NCBI GenBank assembly: GCA_016185365.1
Contig: JACPNP010000018.1
Span: 43,848 to 107,847 of the forward strand
Direction of reading: 5' to 3'
DNA: 64,000 bases
Source: Terriglobales bacterium
GTDB lineage: Bacteria > Acidobacteriota > Terriglobia > Terriglobales > Acidobacteriaceae
Part shown: positions 29,386 through 39,817 of the stretch, piece after piece
How the letters are laid out: each line of letters starts with the position of its first letter
Numbering within the stretch: the first letter of the stretch is position 1
The notes under the pieces: generated by a model
The model's database searches: none
What the model was told of the DNA's origin: nothing
Seen by the model: only the letters and a program-made list of their open reading frames with translations
Translations under genes and position numbers: made by a program

Positions 29386-30429
29386 CTATTTCTTGAGTTT
29401 CAGGTCTTCCATCGTAACGCCCTGGTCCTTCAACGTGGCGTCGCGATTGGCTTCCATCTGGGACTGGATCGATGCGAGGTTCTTCCGTAAATCCTCATAG
29501 CGTGCACTCTTTTGATTGAACACCTGGCGGACATTCTCATCACGGATAACCAGCCGGCCATTGTGCGCCGCAAAGGACCGCGAATTCTTAAGAGCAAATC
29601 CATACAGATCGAGCGCCGCTTCGGCCCACAACTTCTCTACCTTGTCTTGATTTGTGATATTTCGCAGAGGGCCGGCTGAGCTTTCATCGAACCCCCGAAG
29701 GAATGCCTCCTTCTCGGCTGCCGGCCAGTCCTTGGCTGCTACTTCGGCTCGTACGGCGGAATAGCGTTTGAGGATCTCGGCAAAGTAGGCCGAATCCGAT
29801 TCGGTACATTCGCGAAACCCATTGGCTGTGTTTTGCATCGCGCCGGGCGATGCGAAGGACTCCGCGGACATCAGGCCTTCGAGTATCGGTCCGCACTTGC
29901 CAACCGTTTCTTGATGTTCCCGCGTAAGCTGCAGGATATCGCCGAGGAACTTCAAGCCATATTTCTTACTTTCGCTTGCGTCCGGATCCACTTCACGATT
30001 TGCGGCCTGCTGTATCAGCGATTTCGCCGTTGTGTCATCCGGGTCGGCCGGTTGATTCCGCGCCCCGGACAGCGAAAGAATTGAGACGACCACTCCGCCC
30101 CAGAATAGCCACTTGGAAAAGCTATTCCAATCGCGCAGCCCAGAACGCCGGGATACAAAAAAAGCAATGATCGCGGGGATCAAAAGCATGCCAATGACCG
30201 AGCCGATGATATAGGCGGACGACTTGCGCAGATTGGTCAGGTAGGCGAACAGTGCCATCAGAAGAACGATCCCGACGGTCCGGACCACGCTGGTCGTAGT
30301 CAATTTGTCGGGGGCCGTCGCAACCGATGACGTGGTCTGCGACAAAGGCAGGAGGGTCGCAGCGCTTGAGGGACAATTCTTGCAGACACCGTCCGGTTGA
30401 GTCGGACTTCCGCACTGCGGGCAAAACAT
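29386..30429 (-). CDS. Membrane protein with N-terminal zinc ribbon, hypothetical
   Basis: MFCPQCGSPTQPDGVCKNC then TM helices; 347 aa. Confidence 0.65.
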   Translation of the reverse strand: MFCPQCGSPTQPDGVCKNCPSSAATLLPLSQTTSSVATAPDKLTTTSVVRTVGIVLLMALFAYLTNLRKSSAYIIGSVIGMLLIPAIIAFFVSRRSGLRDWNSFSKWLFWGGVVVSILSLSGARNQPADPDDTTAKSLIQQAANREVDPDASESKKYGLKFLGDILQLTREHQETVGKCGPILEGLMSAESFASPGAMQNTANGFRECTESDSAYFAEILKRYSAVRAEVAAKDWPAAEKEAFLRGFDESSAGPLRNITNQDKVEKLWAEAALDLYGFALKNSRSFAAHNGRLVIRDENVRQVFNQKSARYEDLRKNLASIQSQMEANRDATLKDQGVTMEDLKLKK

Positions 30430-30497
30430 ACGTCGTTACTCCTATTCAAAGCTCTTCGCTCAAGCTTGCCGGTTCGATGACGAGCGCAAGCGACCGA

Positions 30498-31454
30498 TCA
30501 TACCGGCACGGGCACGCCGTCGACCATCTCCGTCATCAGTTGGTCGGCGTGGTCGGTCTTCTTCAGCGTCGAAGAATAGCGCGGATCCACCACCACGCGA
30601 TGGGCGAATACGGGAACGGCCAGGGTCTTGAAGTCGGAAGGCGTGGCGAAATCGCGGCCGGAAAGATAGGCCATGGCCTGCGCGGCACGGAACAGCATGA
30701 GCGAACCGCGGGGTGAGACGCCAAGGTTGAAGTACTCGGTATCACGGGTGCGCTTGACGATCTCCAGCGCGTAGTCCACCAGCGACTCATCCACGCGCAC
30801 CCTGGTCACTTCCTGCTGCATCGCCAGCACGTCGGCGCCTGTGAGCACTGGCCGCATCTCATCCAGTCGCGCGGCGCCGGCCTCCGAACGCAGGATCTGC
30901 TTCTCGCTGGCGGCCTCGGGATACGTCATCTTCACTCGCATCAGAAAACGGTCGAGTTGCGACTCCGGCAGCGGATACGTTCCATGGTGCTCCACCGGGT
31001 TCTGCGTCGCGATGACAAGAAAAGGTTGCGGCAGCGGGTGCGCGCGGCCATCCACGGTGACCTGGCCTTCGCTCATGGATTCCAGCAGCGCCGATTGTGT
31101 CTTCGGCGTGGTGCGGTTGATCTCATCGGCGAGCAAGACGTTGGTGAACACCGGGCCAGGCTTGAATTCGAATCTCTGCTCCAGCGCCGAATAGATGGAT
31201 ATGCCGAGTACGTCACTGGGCAGCAGGTCGCTGGTGAACTGGATGCGATTGAATGTGCAATCGATGGCCCGCGAGAGCGCATGGCCGAGCGTGGTCTTGC
31301 CCACGCCGGGGACGCCTTCGATCAGCAGGTGCCCGCGCGCCAACACGGTGACGATGGCCAGCCGGACCACATCATCCTTGCCGCGGATGATGGTGCGGAG
31401 CGCCTGCTCGAGCAGGGCGGCGCGGTTCGCGGTCTGGGCCACGGGCGGGGTCAT
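30498..31454 (-). CDS. MoxR family AAA+ ATPase
   Basis: GHLLIEGVPGVGKTTL, VLLADEINRTTPKTQSALLESMSEGQVT, IATQNPVEHHGTYPLPESQLDRF. Confidence 0.93.
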   Translation of the reverse strand: MTPPVAQTANRAALLEQALRTIIRGKDDVVRLAIVTVLARGHLLIEGVPGVGKTTLGHALSRAIDCTFNRIQFTSDLLPSDVLGISIYSALEQRFEFKPGPVFTNVLLADEINRTTPKTQSALLESMSEGQVTVDGRAHPLPQPFLVIATQNPVEHHGTYPLPESQLDRFLMRVKMTYPEAASEKQILRSEAGAARLDEMRPVLTGADVLAMQQEVTRVRVDESLVDYALEIVKRTRDTEYFNLGVSPRGSLMLFRAAQAMAYLSGRDFATPSDFKTLAVPVFAHRVVVDPRYSSTLKKTDHADQLMTEMVDGVPVPV

Positions 31455-31592
31455 GTCCGGCGATTTTACAGGAGGCGGTGGGCCGCTGCCAGCCGCGCGC
31501 AGGCGTGATTCAGGTCACAGACTCCGCCGCCCGGACACGTAGAATTGCAAGCAGATACGCAGTCTGCAACAATGTAAGTTCCACCACCGACT

Positions 31593-33659
31593 ATGGCCGT
31601 TTTTGGCAGTTTTGCCCTGATGCTGGCGCTGGTCCTGAGCTTTTATGCTCTGTTCGCCGGCGGGTTCGCGCTCTATCGCGGCGCCCACACCACGGGTCTG
31701 GGTGCGGCCTCTCCCTTCGACCGCTTAAGCGAGACGGCCCGGCGCGCCGGTATCGCCACATTTTTCAGCGTGAGCGCGGCGGCGGTGGCGCTGGTCATCA
31801 GCGTGATGCGCGACGATTTTTCGCTGGCCTACATCCGTGACCATTCCAATATCGCCCTGCCCGCGGCGTACAAGTTCGCGGCCCTGTGGTCCGGACAGGA
31901 AGGCTCGCTGCTGTTCTGGGCGTTGCTGCTTTCCTGCTACGCATTCGTGGTCCGCATCCGGCATAAGGTCGACGTAAAGCTCTCCGCATACGCCGGCGTG
32001 GTCCTCGCGGCCATCCAGTTCTTCTTTCTCCTGCTGGTGAACTTCGCAGCCCGGCCGTTCTCGCTGGTGGTGGGTGAGGTGCCACCTGACGGCAACGGAT
32101 TGAACCCCCTGCTGCAATATCCGGAGATGGTCATTCATCCGCCGATGCTGTACCTCGGCTACGTGGGCATGTCCGTGCCCTTCGCCTTCGCGCTGGGTGC
32201 GCTGATCATGAAGTATCCGGGGGAGAAGTGGATCCACATCACCCGGCGCTGGACCATGGTGGCCTGGCTGTTCCTCACCCTGGGCATTTTCCTCGGAGCG
32301 CACTGGGCCTACTCGGTGCTGGGTTGGGGCGGCTACTGGGGCTGGGACCCGGTGGAGAACGCCTCGTTCCTGCCCTGGCTCTCCGGCACCGCGTTTCTGC
32401 ATTCGGTGATGATGCAGGAGAAACGCGGCATGATGAAGGTGTGGAACGTATGGCTGATCTTTGTCACCTTCCTGCTCTCCATCTTCGGCACGTTCCTGAC
32501 GCGCAGCGGCGTGGTCAGCTCGGTGCACGCCTTCGCGCAATCGAACATCGGCATCTGGTTCATGATCTTTCTTGGTGTGACCCTGGCCACCTGCTTGTTT
32601 TTCTATCTGATGAATCACGCCCACTTGCGCAGCGAGAACAAGCTGGAGTCGCTGGTCTCGCGCGAGTCGAGCTTCTTGTTCAACAATCTGGTCTTGCTGG
32701 CGGCTTGTTTCGCCGTGCTCTGGGGCACGATCTTCCCCATCCTGAGTGAATGGGTGCAGGGACACAAGATCACGGTCGGCCCGCCGTTCTTCAACAAGGT
32801 GTTGATACCCATCGGACTGTTCCTGCTGATGCTGACGGCACTAGGTCCGTTGCTGGCCTGGCGCAGCACGTCACTCGCGGCCGTTAAGCGCAACTTCCTG
32901 GTCCCAGGAGTCCTGTCGCTCGCCTCCGGCGTGGCGATGCTGGTCGGCGGGATGCGTCCCTGGGACGACATCGCCAAGCTCTATTCGCTGGTCACCATCA
33001 TGCTCAGCGTGCTGGTCACGGCCACCATCGCCAGCGAGTACCTGCGCGGCGGGCGCGTCATCGCAGCACACACCGGGCGGGGCATCGTGCCCGGCATGTG
33101 GCTGCTCACAAGGCGCAACACGCGGCGCTACGGCGGATACATCGTGCACTTCGGTGTGGTGCTGGTGTGCATCGGTTTCGCCGGCGCGGCGTTTAACCAG
33201 ACCAACGAGCAGGAACTGGGTTTCCGCGAGTCCATGAACCTCGGGCCATACACGCTGGTGTGCCAAAAGTACACGCAGGACGATTATCCGAACTATGGCT
33301 CCGAGCTGGCGATCATCGATGTATACAAGGGCGGGCAGCTTGTGACCACGCTGTTTCCCGAGCGCCGCTTCTACAAGTCGAGCCAGCAGCCGTCTACGAT
33401 GGTCGCGCTGCGCAGCACCCTGCGCGAAGACCTCTATCTGGTCTATGCCGGAAAGAATCTGGAGAATGACAAGCCGATCATCAAGGCCCACCTGAATCCG
33501 CTGGTCATTTGGATCTGGATCGGCGTGGTGGTCATGACCATCGGAACATTGGCCGCCCTAGTGCCGAACCTGCCGGCTGCGGCCGTCGCAACGGTTGCGC
33601 CGCGCAGGGAAGTGGCGAAGAAAGAGCCGGAACCTGAGCCGGCGGGAGTGGGGGACTGA
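31593..33659 (+). CDS. ccmF: Cytochrome c biogenesis protein CcmF (heme lyase)
   Basis: WSGQEGSLLFW, HPPMLYLGYVG, GWGGYWGWDPVENASFLPWL, FGTFLTRSGVVSSVHAFA. Confidence 0.95.
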   Translation: MAVFGSFALMLALVLSFYALFAGGFALYRGAHTTGLGAASPFDRLSETARRAGIATFFSVSAAAVALVISVMRDDFSLAYIRDHSNIALPAAYKFAALWSGQEGSLLFWALLLSCYAFVVRIRHKVDVKLSAYAGVVLAAIQFFFLLLVNFAARPFSLVVGEVPPDGNGLNPLLQYPEMVIHPPMLYLGYVGMSVPFAFALGALIMKYPGEKWIHITRRWTMVAWLFLTLGIFLGAHWAYSVLGWGGYWGWDPVENASFLPWLSGTAFLHSVMMQEKRGMMKVWNVWLIFVTFLLSIFGTFLTRSGVVSSVHAFAQSNIGIWFMIFLGVTLATCLFFYLMNHAHLRSENKLESLVSRESSFLFNNLVLLAACFAVLWGTIFPILSEWVQGHKITVGPPFFNKVLIPIGLFLLMLTALGPLLAWRSTSLAAVKRNFLVPGVLSLASGVAMLVGGMRPWDDIAKLYSLVTIMLSVLVTATIASEYLRGGRVIAAHTGRGIVPGMWLLTRRNTRRYGGYIVHFGVVLVCIGFAGAAFNQTNEQELGFRESMNLGPYTLVCQKYTQDDYPNYGSELAIIDVYKGGQLVTTLFPERRFYKSSQQPSTMVALRSTLREDLYLVYAGKNLENDKPIIKAHLNPLVIWIWIGVVVMTIGTLAALVPNLPAAAVATVAPRREVAKKEPEPEPAGVGD

Positions 33660-34048
33660 TGCGCAAACGAGTCACTTCACTCTTCGCGGTGGCGCTGATC
33701 GCACTGGTCACGCTCGGCGCCGATACCGATCAGGCGCGCTTCGAGAAACTCGGCCATGAGATGGTCTGTACCTGCGGATGCAATCAGATCCTGCTGGAAT
33801 GCAATCACGTGGGATGTCCGTCCTCAGAGAAGATGCGGCAGGAATTGATCGCCGGCATGAAGGAAGGCAAGGGCGATAAAGAGATTCTGGCGATGTTCGT
33901 CGCCAAGTATGGCCCGACCGTCCTGGCCGCGCCGACAGCCACGGGATTCAATCTGACGGCCTGGGTCACGCCGTTCGCGATCTTCATCGCCGGCCTACTC
34001 ACCGTGATGCTGGTGGTCCGCAATTGGCGCTTTAAGAGACGCGTTTGA
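33659..34048 (+). CDS. ccmH: Cytochrome c-type biogenesis protein CcmH
   Basis: EKLGHEMVCTCGCNQILLECNHVGCPSSEKM and C-terminal TM; overlaps ccmF stop. Confidence 0.88.
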   Translation: MRKRVTSLFAVALIALVTLGADTDQARFEKLGHEMVCTCGCNQILLECNHVGCPSSEKMRQELIAGMKEGKGDKEILAMFVAKYGPTVLAAPTATGFNLTAWVTPFAIFIAGLLTVMLVVRNWRFKRRV

Positions 34049-34242
34049 CCTTTTTGCGCGAGCGCAAGGAAGTGGTCTATGAGAACCTGCGCGATCTGAA
34101 CTTCGAACACAAAGCCGGCAAGTTCCCCGAACAGGATTTTCTGGCCATGCGCGCCGGTCTGGAAAGCGAGGCCGCGGCGATCCTGGCGGAGATTGAAGAC
34201 CTGGAACAAGGCAAGCGCCCGCGGACATCGTCCAGCCACTGA
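34045..34242 (+). CDS. Small hypothetical protein in the ccm operon
   Basis: 65 aa FLRERKEVVYENLRDLNFEHKAGKFPEQDFLAMRAGLE; overlaps ccmH. Confidence 0.65.
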   Translation: MTFLRERKEVVYENLRDLNFEHKAGKFPEQDFLAMRAGLESEAAAILAEIEDLEQGKRPRTSSSH

Positions 34243-34289
34243 TCAGAGAAATAACTGTTCGTAATCCCAGCGTCGATCAAGGAGAAAGC

Positions 34290-35468
34290 GTGATTCGAAA
34301 CACGATCGCATGGTTCCTGTTGTGCGGGGCGTCGTTCGCCGCGGACCTTACCGGCACGGTGACCAACAAGACTGTTGGCAAGCCTGCCGCGGGCGACACC
34401 GTGACCCTGCTCAAGTTGGAACAGGGCATGAACGAGGTTGGCTCCACCAAGACGGATACCCAGGGCCGCTTCAAATTCTCCGCGGTGGAGGATACAGCCA
34501 GCCACCTCATCCGCGTGAACCATCACAACGTGAATTACTTCCGCCCGGCCCCGGCCGGCACTGGCTCCGTCGAGGTGGATGTGTTCGACGTAGCGGAGAA
34601 AGTGGAAGGCGTGAAGCTTTCCCTGGATGTGAACCGGATCGAGGCTGACGGCGGTTCGATGCGGGTGATCCAGTTCTATGAGGTGATGAATGAATCGAAG
34701 CCGCCGCGCACGATGATGTCGGCCAAGGGGTTCGAGTTCGTCTTGCCGGAGGGCGCGCAGATCCAGGAGTCACTGGCGGCCGGGCCAGGCGGAATGCCGG
34801 TGACCACGGCGCCTGTGCCGACCGGAGAAAAAAATCACTATGCGTTCCTGTTCCCGGTGCGTCCGGGCGCGACGCGCTTCCAGGTCGCCTACACACTCGC
34901 GTACAGCGGCAGCGCGACAGTTACTCCGGTCCTGCTGCGCCCGACGGAAGATTTCGCCGTCAGTGTTCCCAAGTCCATGCAGCTGACACCGGCCACGGGA
35001 TCGCCTCTGGCGCGGAAGGGTGAAGAGGGCGGGCTGGACGTCTTTGTCGCCAATAATGTGGGGCCGGGGAGCAATGTCGGCTTTTCCGTCAGCGGCACCG
35101 GCGTGGCCCCTGCCACCGAACGGGGCGGAGGCAGTCAAGGCGCTCCGGCTGGCGGCGACAACAGCGGGCGACCCGGCGGTGGTTTGGGCGCGCCGGTCAA
35201 CTCGCCCGATCCTCTCTCGAAATATCAGTGGTGGATCATCGGCGGCATCGCCATCGCCCTGGTGGCCGGGGCTGGATGGATGATGAGCAAGACACCCGTG
35301 CCTGCGATCGCAGGGGCGCGCCCGGGGTCACTGATGGAGACCCTGAAACAGGAATTGTTTGAGTTGGAATCCGAGCGGTTGCAGAAGAAGATCTCAGACG
35401 ACGAATACGCCAAACAAAAATCCGCGCTGGAGATCATGATCAAGCGCGCGCTGGAAAAGCAAGGTTAG
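34290..35468 (+). CDS. Carboxypeptidase-regulatory-like domain protein with C-terminal TM
   Basis: DLTGTVTNKTVGKPAAGDTVTLLKLEQGMNEVGSTKTDTQGRFKFSAVE; GTG start. Confidence 0.7.
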   Translation: MIRNTIAWFLLCGASFAADLTGTVTNKTVGKPAAGDTVTLLKLEQGMNEVGSTKTDTQGRFKFSAVEDTASHLIRVNHHNVNYFRPAPAGTGSVEVDVFDVAEKVEGVKLSLDVNRIEADGGSMRVIQFYEVMNESKPPRTMMSAKGFEFVLPEGAQIQESLAAGPGGMPVTTAPVPTGEKNHYAFLFPVRPGATRFQVAYTLAYSGSATVTPVLLRPTEDFAVSVPKSMQLTPATGSPLARKGEEGGLDVFVANNVGPGSNVGFSVSGTGVAPATERGGGSQGAPAGGDNSGRPGGGLGAPVNSPDPLSKYQWWIIGGIAIALVAGAGWMMSKTPVPAIAGARPGSLMETLKQELFELESERLQKKISDDEYAKQKSALEIMIKRALEKQG

Positions 35469-35486
35469 GGACGGCGTTCAAGACGA

Positions 35487-35519
35487 ACGGCGGAGACCTT
35501 GGTCTCCGCCGTAGTTTTT
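35487..35519 (+). terminator. Intrinsic terminator
   Basis: ACGGCGGAGACC-TT-GGTCTCCGCCGT followed by AGTTTTT; 12-bp perfect stem 3' of the 35468 stop. Confidence 0.8.
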
Positions 35520-35539
35520 AGGACAGAAGTCGTCGGGAA

Positions 35540-36715
35540 TTACAGACTTTTCTTCATTGCATCCAGCCCCGCCTGGATGATCTCCGGCGCGGTCGAGAAG
35601 GAGAAACGGCAGTGCCCTTCGCCGGCGTCGCCAAAAACGATGCCCGGAACCGTTGCCACTTGTGCCGCGTCCAACAACGTCGCCGCGGCGGCGCGACTCT
35701 CCTTATGGATGCGGGAGACATTCGGGAAGGCATAGAAGGCGCCCGCGGGCATTTCGCAGGTGAGTCCCAATGCATTCAACCCGTTGACCAGCAGATCGCG
35801 CCGATATTGATATTGCTCGAGAACGTCCGCGAGAAATGCAGTCGGCGTATTGATCGCGGCCAGCGCGGCCCACTGCGACGGCGTGGAAACACCATTCGTG
35901 GAATAAAGCGTGGTCTTGCGCAGGCCGGTCATCCACGGTTCCTTGGCGATCACATAACCCAAGCGCCAGCCGGTCATGGCATAAGACTTGGAGAACGTGA
36001 AGCTGGTGATGGTGCGCTCCATCATGTCCGGCAGCGAGGCGATGGAGACGTGTTCCTGGTCAAAGACCAGGTCCTCATACGCTTCATCCGCCAGCACGAT
36101 CAAGTCGTGTTCCTTGGCGAACCCGGCAACGATCTCGGCCTCGGACCGGTTGAACACAACACCACCCGGGTTCTGCGGCGTGTTGTAATAGATGGCTTTG
36201 GTGCGCGGTGTGAGCGATTGCTTCAAGGTCTCGCGCAATCCCCGGGCGCGGGCTTCCTTCGTCGAAACGAAGACCGGCGTTGCCTGACTATAGGCGACCA
36301 GGTCCTTGATCGGTGTCCAGAAGGGCGAGAACATCAGGCATTCATCGCCGGGATCAAGCACGCACTGAAACGCTCCGAACAGGCCTTGCATGCCGCCGTT
36401 GACCACGATCACGTCGTCCACCGTGGCGGGGATGCGATTGCGCTCGTTGACTTTGCCGGCGATGGCGGCGCGCAGCTCCGCGATGCCGGACGAGGGCGCG
36501 TAGCGCGTCTTGTTCGCGGCCAGCGCCTGCGTCATCGCATCCTTTATATGTTGCGGAGTGGGCAGGAAGGGCTCGCCGCCTTCGAACTGGTGGACGGACC
36601 GCCCCTGGGCGCGCAATTCCATGACCTTATTGCGGATCTGAACGATGTCGGAGAAGCCGACCCGCTCCAGGCGGTTGGCCAGCCTAAATCGGGCGGGGAC
36701 AGAGGTTGTGCGCAA
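35540..36715 (-). CDS. Pyridoxal-phosphate-dependent aminotransferase, class I/II
   Basis: YNTPQNPGGVV, VLADEAYEDLVF, SFTFSKSYAMTGWRLGY; 391 aa. Confidence 0.92.
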   Translation of the reverse strand: MRTTSVPARFRLANRLERVGFSDIVQIRNKVMELRAQGRSVHQFEGGEPFLPTPQHIKDAMTQALAANKTRYAPSSGIAELRAAIAGKVNERNRIPATVDDVIVVNGGMQGLFGAFQCVLDPGDECLMFSPFWTPIKDLVAYSQATPVFVSTKEARARGLRETLKQSLTPRTKAIYYNTPQNPGGVVFNRSEAEIVAGFAKEHDLIVLADEAYEDLVFDQEHVSIASLPDMMERTITSFTFSKSYAMTGWRLGYVIAKEPWMTGLRKTTLYSTNGVSTPSQWAALAAINTPTAFLADVLEQYQYRRDLLVNGLNALGLTCEMPAGAFYAFPNVSRIHKESRAAAATLLDAAQVATVPGIVFGDAGEGHCRFSFSTAPEIIQAGLDAMKKSL

Positions 36716-36836
36716 GCCGATTCGAGGTCCTTTGATTGGATTTTGTGGGCGGACTAATGAGTATATCGGGAAATGTCAGGGGACGAAAGCCACTGAACGC
36801 GTACAATGCTGCGAACGGATCAGGGAGGTTAGGAAC

Positions 36837-37229
36837 ATGAAGCGTGTGACCGGACTCGGCGGGTTGTTCTTCAAGGCGGACGACCCCAAAGCTCTTTACG
36901 CATGGTATGAAAAACATCTGGGACTCCCGCTGACACCCGATGGCTCGTGTGTGGTCCTGCCCTGGCGATACGCGGATGATCCGCAGCGCGAGGGCATGAC
37001 CGTTTGGTCCATCTTTCCCAAGAGCACCAAGTACCTTGAGCCGAGCCAGGCGTCGTTCATGATGAATTTTTGCGTGGATGATCTCGAAGCTGTTTTGACT
37101 GAGCTCAAGAAAGAAGGAGTGACCATCGATCCGAAGCGGGATGATTCAGAATTCGGGCGCTTCGCCTGGATCATGGATCCGGAAGGGAACAAGATCGAGC
37201 TGTGGGAGCCTCCGAAGAGCGCACATTAG
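36837..37229 (+). CDS. VOC (glyoxalase/dioxygenase superfamily) protein
   Basis: GGLFFKADDPKALYAWYEKHLGLPL and FAWIMDPEGNKIELWEPP. Confidence 0.85.
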   Translation: MKRVTGLGGLFFKADDPKALYAWYEKHLGLPLTPDGSCVVLPWRYADDPQREGMTVWSIFPKSTKYLEPSQASFMMNFCVDDLEAVLTELKKEGVTIDPKRDDSEFGRFAWIMDPEGNKIELWEPPKSAH

Positions 37230-37299
37230 CGTTTGTCGCTAAACGGCCAACGCCAGCCGCCTGGTTTATACTGACGCGGCAAGCCGGAGAGGACAGACT

Positions 37300-37917
37300 A
37301 TGAGCTTCTGCACGTCGTGTGGAGCGCAGGCCGATCCATCAGCAGCGTTTTGCCCAAAGTGCGGCGCCGGTCTGGCGCCGGTCCCGCCTCCGATCCCCGC
37401 GCCGGGCTCCACGGTGCAACGTCCCAGCAGCGGGTTGAAGATCCTGCTGATGGTCCTCGGCGGTATTTTCCTGCTTGTGGTGTTGATCATCGGTGGAGCG
37501 GTCTTTTTTGTGAAAAAGACGATCGACCGCAGTTCGATGGAGACCAGCGACGACGGCAAGCAAGTGAAGGTGGAAACGCCCTTTGGCTCCATCGAGACCA
37601 CCAAGGACACGGAAAAGATCCTGGAGAAGATGGGCGTGGAAGCGTATCCGGGCGCGGAACCGGCCGAGCATGGCGCCTCCAGCATGACCATGAACAACGT
37701 GGAAGTGATGAACGCGATGTTCGATACCGAGGACACGGCCGACCAGGTGCTTGCGTTCTATCGCGGAAAATTCCCGAGTGCTGAGGTCTTTGACACACCT
37801 GAGAATAAGACACTGATGGAAGGCGACAAGAGCAAGAGTTCGCTGTTGATCGCCATCCATGAGGCCGACGGCCGCACCCGCATCACCATCACGAAGACCA
37901 CCAAGCTGGAAAAGTGA
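37300..37917 (+). CDS. Zinc-ribbon domain-containing membrane protein
   Basis: MSFCTSCGAQADPSAAFCPKCGAGLAPVPPP then one TM helix. Confidence 0.75.
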   Translation: MSFCTSCGAQADPSAAFCPKCGAGLAPVPPPIPAPGSTVQRPSSGLKILLMVLGGIFLLVVLIIGGAVFFVKKTIDRSSMETSDDGKQVKVETPFGSIETTKDTEKILEKMGVEAYPGAEPAEHGASSMTMNNVEVMNAMFDTEDTADQVLAFYRGKFPSAEVFDTPENKTLMEGDKSKSSLLIAIHEADGRTRITITKTTKLEK

Positions 37918-37977
37918 CGCCAGGGCCGGGTTTGACCGGGTTTCCGCAGGTCGAATATAATCAAGAGGTTGCAGTGG

Positions 37978-38052
<75 letters not shown>

Positions 38053-38088
38053 TACCTTGCCTCGCCAATGGCGGGGTTTTTGTTTCTG

Positions 38089-38139
<51 letters not shown>

Positions 38140-38163
<24 letters not shown>

Positions 38164-38636
38164 GCATTTTCCTCGACTGAAGCCGTTCACGAGGTCCTTC
38201 GACTCGGTCGCAATGCGGCCTCGCTCAGGATTTCGGCAGCAGGCTCCCGCTGCGCTCACGCCTGCTGAGCGCCTCAAGTTCGATTCCGGCCCGCGCCTCC
38301 AGCATCTTCCTCGACTGAAGCTGTTCACGAGGTCCTTCGACTCGGCCTGCGGCCTCGCTCAGGATTTCGGCTGAAGGCTCCCGCTCACCTCCGGTTCGCT
38401 CACGCCTTCAAGACGCCTCAAGTTCGATTCCGGCCCGCGCCTCCAATATCTTCCCCGACTGAAGCCGTTCACCAGGTCCTTCGACTCGGTCGCAATGCGG
38501 CCTCGCTCAGGATTTCGGCTGAAGGCTCCCGCTCACCTCCGGTTCGCTCACGCCTTCAAGACGCCTCAAGTTCGATTCCGACCCGCGCCTCCAATATCTT
38601 CCCCGACTGAAGCCGTTCACGAGGTCCTTCGACTCG
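38140..38636 (+). repeat. Tandem array of tRNA-Cys 3'-end plus REP-like units (three full, one partial)
   Basis: GTTCGATTCCG(G/A)CCCGCGCCTCCA at 38140 (within the tRNA), 38278, 38422, 38570; unit lengths 138, 144, 148 and a partial unit; each followed by GACTGAAGC(C/T)GTTCAC(G/C)AGGTCCTTCGACTCG. Confidence 0.92.
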
Positions 38637-38744
38637 TGCGCTTCATGCGCATGGGCTTGAAGCTGACCTTCTGATCGTTCGACCACACACAAATGGGTCT
38701 GCGCTGACCGGCGCGGGCCTTTCTCTTTTCGAGGACTCGACTTT

Positions 38745-39719
38745 TTAGGACGGCTGCCACCGATCGCCCCACTCGGCCTTTCGCGCGCGGCGGTAGGCAT
38801 CTTTTTTCGACTTGCCGACCGTGATCCGGCTGAGCCCATGCGTGTCACAGAGTTCAAGCTGCACGTGTCCTCCGTGGATCCGGGGGTGACGCACGACCCG
38901 AGCCTGCGCGGGCTGGGCCGGCGTTCTGCTGAAGATCAGGTACGAGAATTTCTCGTCCTCGTAGCCAAGGCTCGCATCCTTCAGCCGGCGATGCGCGGCT
39001 GTCCGTTCCAATCTCGCCGAGAAGTGGCACCAAGCCTGCGTGCCTCTCATCGGGCATGTCTTTGCATGTGGGCAAGGCGCGACCAGTGGCGCACCCTGGT
39101 CGGCCAGCCACTGTCTTGCCTCGAGGATGCGGGAAAACGCCGATGGCGTACCCGGTTCCACAATGACCAGGATCTGTTTCGTTTCCTGCCACGCCTTCTC
39201 CAACACCGGCTCGATCGCAGAATGCTTCAGTTCACCCAGCGCATACGAAAGCATCACAAGATCGGCAGAGCCCATCGCCGCTGACGACGCAAGGTCTGCC
39301 GTGCGCCATTGTGCGTTCCGCACCGCATCGTTCGGCGAGCCCATGGCCAAACATTGGCCGATCCGCACCGTGTCCGCATCGCGTTCGACCAGAGTGGCGG
39401 CGTCTAACGAAGGGAATAGGTCAGCGGCGGCCCACATCGCCGTGCCCGGGCCCGCGCCAAGATCCAAGAGGGATTGCGGCGCAAAGGCAGGCAAATGCTC
39501 GGAGATCCGTTGCAGGACTTTGCGGCAAGCCGCATAGGTTGCCGGTACGCGGATCGCCAGGTACGCCGCCCGATGCGCCGCCGATCTCAGGACCGGCGCG
39601 GAGAAATCCCCTCGCTTGTAGTGTTCGGTGATCTCGGCGGCGGCGCGGGACAACTCGGCCGCGGGAATGGAAGCGATCTCGCGTTCGATCGCGGTGCGCA
39701 GTTCATCCGGCAAACGCAT
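38745..39719 (-). CDS. Rsm22-like SAM-dependent methyltransferase
   Basis: LLDLGAGPGTAMWAA, CPHAKTCPMRGTQAWCHFSARLERTAAHRRLK, EDEKFSYLIFSR. Confidence 0.85.
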   Translation of the reverse strand: MRLPDELRTAIEREIASIPAAELSRAAAEITEHYKRGDFSAPVLRSAAHRAAYLAIRVPATYAACRKVLQRISEHLPAFAPQSLLDLGAGPGTAMWAAADLFPSLDAATLVERDADTVRIGQCLAMGSPNDAVRNAQWRTADLASSAAMGSADLVMLSYALGELKHSAIEPVLEKAWQETKQILVIVEPGTPSAFSRILEARQWLADQGAPLVAPCPHAKTCPMRGTQAWCHFSARLERTAAHRRLKDASLGYEDEKFSYLIFSRTPAQPAQARVVRHPRIHGGHVQLELCDTHGLSRITVGKSKKDAYRRARKAEWGDRWQPS

Positions 39720-39817
39720 GCCAGCCAGTCTAATCGAACAGGGAATCGGCCTTAGGGGACAGGGACCAAGGGAAGGGGGTCGGAGACGAAGGAAAGTAGG
39801 AAGACCCGCCCGACGTG

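Noticed and set aside
36645-36836. N-terminal extension of the VOC protein ORF
   Set aside because: Overlaps the start of the aminotransferase on the other strand and has no domain content; start moved to 36837.
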